In this document: piece by piece, positions 61,101 to 64,000 of the stretch | Layout: each line of letters opens with the position of its first letter | Position numbering within the stretch: position 1 is the stretch's first letter | From: Chamaea fasciata | Taxonomy: Eukaryota; Chordata; Aves; Passeriformes; Sylviidae | Assembly: GCA_029207755.1 (NCBI GenBank) | Contig: JARCOQ010000004.1 | Span: 40,666,305-40,730,304 of the forward strand | DNA: 64,000 bases | Direction: 5' to 3' | The notes under the pieces: generated by a model | The model's input: the letters and a program-made list of their open reading frames with translations, nothing else | Databases searched by the model: none | Told to the model about the DNA's origin: nothing | Program-made: the position numbers and the translations under genes

Positions 61101-62029
61101 AGAGAGAAAGAACAAGAGAGATCCCAAACATAATCTTAAGCTGGATATCAAAATACCAACTTGCTTGAGAAACAGTGCTTGACAATACAAGCATACGTTC
61201 ACAAATGCTCATGACTAGTCAAGCAGATTTGAGCATACAGTGCAAGCTGAACTCAACACTAAAGCTCAAAGGTTAAAAATTAGCTGTAAGGAACCAGATT
61301 TCAGCTGATGATACCAATTTTCATGTAACAAAGAAAGAATAAAGAAAACAAATTAGATGTGTCAGAAATTGTGAAGGCATGATGAGAAAAGAAAATGAGT
61401 TATTGAATATATGAATAACAGCAATGCTGTGATGAATGCATAAATAGGATGATTTGTTGGCACAATGCTGCTGACATTATTATGCCCATTAAGTAGCAGA
61501 AGAGTACATCAACAAAGAATTAAAAAGTCACAATGAGTATAAAGCTTCCCCCAATCTTAAACCAAGCCTACTCATGCACAAGCAGACACACCCTTCAGAC
61601 TAACAGTGAGTTAAGGCAGAAACAAGAAGTTAAACAATCTGTGCAAACGGTAATATTAAAACTAGAACAGTAGCTTCATGAAAATATTCTATAGTCTTCT
61701 GAGATATTTACAAAGTATTTAGTTGCTACAAAATGTCAAGGCATTACAGATTATTAGGTAAAATGTTAGACTTAAACAAGATAGGAAGAAAAAGAAAAAA
61801 AATTAACCGTGAACTACACTTTATACCCCTTTCCTGACTGTATAAAATCAGTCTTTTCTCGACTGTTGGCTAGATTGATGCTAATGCCTCAGCTTCAAAT
61901 TAGAGGGAAATACAATTTTCATGCACCATTCCACAATCACTTGAAACTATTTATTGGTACCTGAATACCAGAATACAAGTTCTTCTCCCCACCCCTCAAA
62001 ATTCTGTAAATAAAATGTGATGACACTGA
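58190..62029. other. Intronic DNA without recognised elements
   Basis: Mostly AT-rich. It starts with a GC-richer patch (58320-58580) that is not identified. It holds an A15 run followed by a T7 run at 59575-59598 and a purine-only stretch at about 61080-61122. No exon was recognised. Confidence 0.5.
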
Positions 62030-62780
62030 GATGGTGAGAGCTGCCCCAGAACCTGGGCAGGGACAGACAGTCCCCTTGGCATCATCATGGTACAGTGCAG
62101 GTCCCAGTGCCACTGCTCCTCAGTCTCACCATGCACACCAATATGCCTTGTTCTTGACCCAAAACACCTCTCCTCTGAGGAGGGAGCACATGGGCACCAG
62201 AAAAAAAACCAGCATCCAAGAGGTGCAAAACCTCTGCTGAGCCCTGAATCTGAGCCAGTGAGCCCAAAGGGCACTGGGCCACCCCCAGGGCTGAGTGACT
62301 GCCAGCAGGGCAGACAAGGCAAGGGGAGGGCCCCACTGTCCTCTCCCCAAGGGTGAGCCAGGTAAGATGGCAGGTGAGCAAGGACAGATGCATGCCAGCA
62401 AGACTCATGGACATGGCCTCACACAGAAAGAAGCACAGTACCCTGGGACAAGCACAGATCTTGGAGGTCCAGGGTGTGGGCAAACACATACAACAAAAAA
62501 GAGGTTCAAAGCCTTCATCTAAAAGACAACCAATCTCCCCTCCAGTGGGCACAGGGCTCAGTGCAAAGCTTGTCAAAGCCTCAGAAAAATCACATACTTC
62601 CTCAGGTCCCATGACATTAAGCCCTGGAACCCAACCCTCCCTCAATGCCACAGCAAGATAACCTCAAGAGCGGGGAAGGAGGGAGAGGAGGAGCTGCAGG
62701 CCAGGGACAGGGACCCTCTTGTCCTGATCTGGCTGCGCCTTGGGTAGCCACAAGACCAGGAAGATGGCAAAAATAACCAG
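62030..62780. other. GC-rich patch with long overlapping open frames, unidentified
   Basis: A sharply bounded GC-rich island in AT-rich intron. It has a 188-codon frame on the minus strand (62085-62651) and 69-102-codon frames on the plus strand. None resembles a known protein and there is no CR1 or LTR landmark that I recognise. The long frames may follow from base composition alone, or it may be an unidentified retroposon or LTR. Confidence 0.4.
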
Positions 62781-63540
62781 AAGTAAGTAAACCACACTAT
62801 CCAGAAAGTGCCAGTAAACTTCTTTGCTTTATTTCCCATCCCTTTCAAAAAACGGCCAACAAAGCCAACAACTGTGTAGCACTTTACAATATTTTCAAGG
62901 GATGGATATTAATTTTCCACAATTCAGAATAAGCACAATGACCTTAAGATTTTCACTGGGTTTTTAAAAAAGGAAAAAAATACCAGGTGATAGAAATAAT
63001 TCATTCAGGTTTGGGATAGCAGATTCCTGGATTTGTAACAGTGATCCAGAAATACTTATCCATAAATAAGAATTATTTCTGTATTACCTACTTCCAATAA
63101 AACAGTAAGCACTTGGGATAGATTGCCTACTTTTTACATATGTGGTTTTCAGTTTAACTTTTTCAACTCTTGTTTGGTACTGAAGGAGTAGAAGGCCAGA
63201 AGAGAGGGTTTAGTCATCTCTTCCCACTATGCTGTGCTTATTTCCTTATAAACAGAAGCAGCTTCACACACAGTGGCCTGTGATGGCTTCACACAATACA
63301 CCACCACATGAACTGTGTCAAATGGCTAGTTCTTCTCTCAACCTAATTGCATTATCTCCTCCAAGGTTAATGGAATACCTTCTCTGTGACCCCTCTGCAA
63401 CAGCAGCTGCTGCATGAAAGTCTGAGTTGTAGCTATGCAGAACATCCTGGGATAATGTGCTTCTCCAGGGGGTGCCAGTTCATGAAGCACCCTACTTGAT
63501 TGATGTAATAATCATATTAAAGGCTATTAAAGTCATATGA
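62781..63540. other. Intronic DNA without recognised elements
   Basis: AT-rich unique-looking sequence, nothing recognised. Confidence 0.5.
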
Positions 63541-63945
63541 TGAGCAGCTGAGGGAGCTGGGGGTGTTTAGCCTGGAAAAGAGGCAGCGCAGGAGAGATCA
63601 TATCACTCCCTAGAACTCCCTGAAAAGAGATTGTAGCCAGCTGGGGCTTGGTTTCTTCTACACAATTAAAATTAAGACAAGAGGACACAGTTTCAAGTTG
63701 CCCTAAGGGAAGGTTTAGGCTCAACATTAGGAGGAATTTTTTTACAGAAAGGGTGACTGGGCACTGGAATGGCTGCTCAGAGAGGTAGTGGAGTCAGTCT
63801 TCCCTGTAGGTGAAAAGACTTTTAAGAAAATACTGGATGTGGTGCTTGGTATCAGTGCCACCAAACTAACAAGGTGGCGTTCTGTTCTAGATTGGACTTG
63901 ATGACCTCAAAGGTCTTTTCCAATCTAGTTAATTCTGTAAAGTCA
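63541..63945 (+). mobile_element. CR1 LINE fragment, 3' end, plus strand
   Basis: Landmarks in order: GGGAGCTGGGGGTGTTTAGCCTGG, AAGAGGCAGCG, AGGAGAGATCATATCACT, GGTTTAGGCTCAACATTAGGAGG (the usual GGTTTAGGTTGGATATTAGG), GGGCACTGGAATGGCTGCTCAGAGAGGTAGTGGAGTC, and TTGGACTTGATGACCTCAAAGGTCTTTTCCAATCTAGTTAATTCTG. It is an old, 5'-truncated copy without coding potential. Confidence 0.92.
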
Positions 63946-64000
63946 TCTTAAGCCCAGTGCCTCATACATTTTTGCTATGAAGTTTGTCCAAGCTCATGCT

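Larger units (their letters stand above)
41052..64000 (-). other. DTWD2: DTWD2 intron, at least 22.9 kb, incomplete
   Basis: Upstream of the 43-codon exon I searched the minus strand for the next DTWD2 exon (the GTWSQAKD and LFR.PKQ blocks with a donor after CAG) and did not find it. The rest of the window therefore reads as a single intron, rich in CR1 and LTR insertions listed below. Human DTWD2 also has large introns (from memory). A small or diverged exon could have escaped reading by eye. Confidence 0.75.

Overview
The window is a piece of a bird nuclear genome, most likely a songbird. The main evidence is many CR1 LINE fragments with the typical 3' tail (runs resembling ATTCTATG), together with solo LTRs of avian endogenous retroviruses in an AT-rich, gene-poor background. 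The passerine assignment rests on my memory of the LTR types and is an inference.

Only one gene is supported: DTWD2, on the minus strand. Its last two coding exons are intact, at 40923-41051 (43 codons) and 38613-38783 (56 codons plus stop). They have canonical splice signals and a phase-0 junction. DTWD2 is the tRNA-uridine aminocarboxypropyltransferase that makes acp3U in the D-loop of cytoplasmic tRNAs. Its catalytic DTW-motif exon is not in the window, so 41052-64000 reads as one intron of at least 22.9 kb. The sequence below about 38.5 kb is the 3' flank, an apparent intergenic desert. From memory of synteny (unverified), DTWD2 is Z-linked in birds.

Layout: 1-33 kb is unique AT-rich DNA with microsatellites, CR1 fragments at 6.2, 9.1, 26.6 and 27.3-28.0 kb, one long LTR at 9.9-10.9 kb and a GC-rich patch at 28.0-29.2 kb. 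Two LTRs in opposite orientation lie at 33.2-34.5 kb, in the DTWD2 3' flank. DTWD2 exons occupy 38.6-41.05 kb. The big intron (41-64 kb) holds six more LTRs and several CR1s. Four LTRs in the window have clear target-site duplications: two with 6 bp, as in ERVK-like elements, and two with 5 bp, as in ERVL-like elements. No gag, pol or env sequence was seen beside any LTR, so they read as solo LTRs.

The most unusual observation is a pair of inverted CR1 copies (46566-47800 plus, 51171-52051 minus). They share a 717-bp tract with only 3 mismatches and no gaps, while CR1 sequence on both sides of the tract is strongly diverged between the copies. That is the expected mark of recent gene conversion between inverted repeats, or of an assembly error. 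I found no undescribed multi-gene system.
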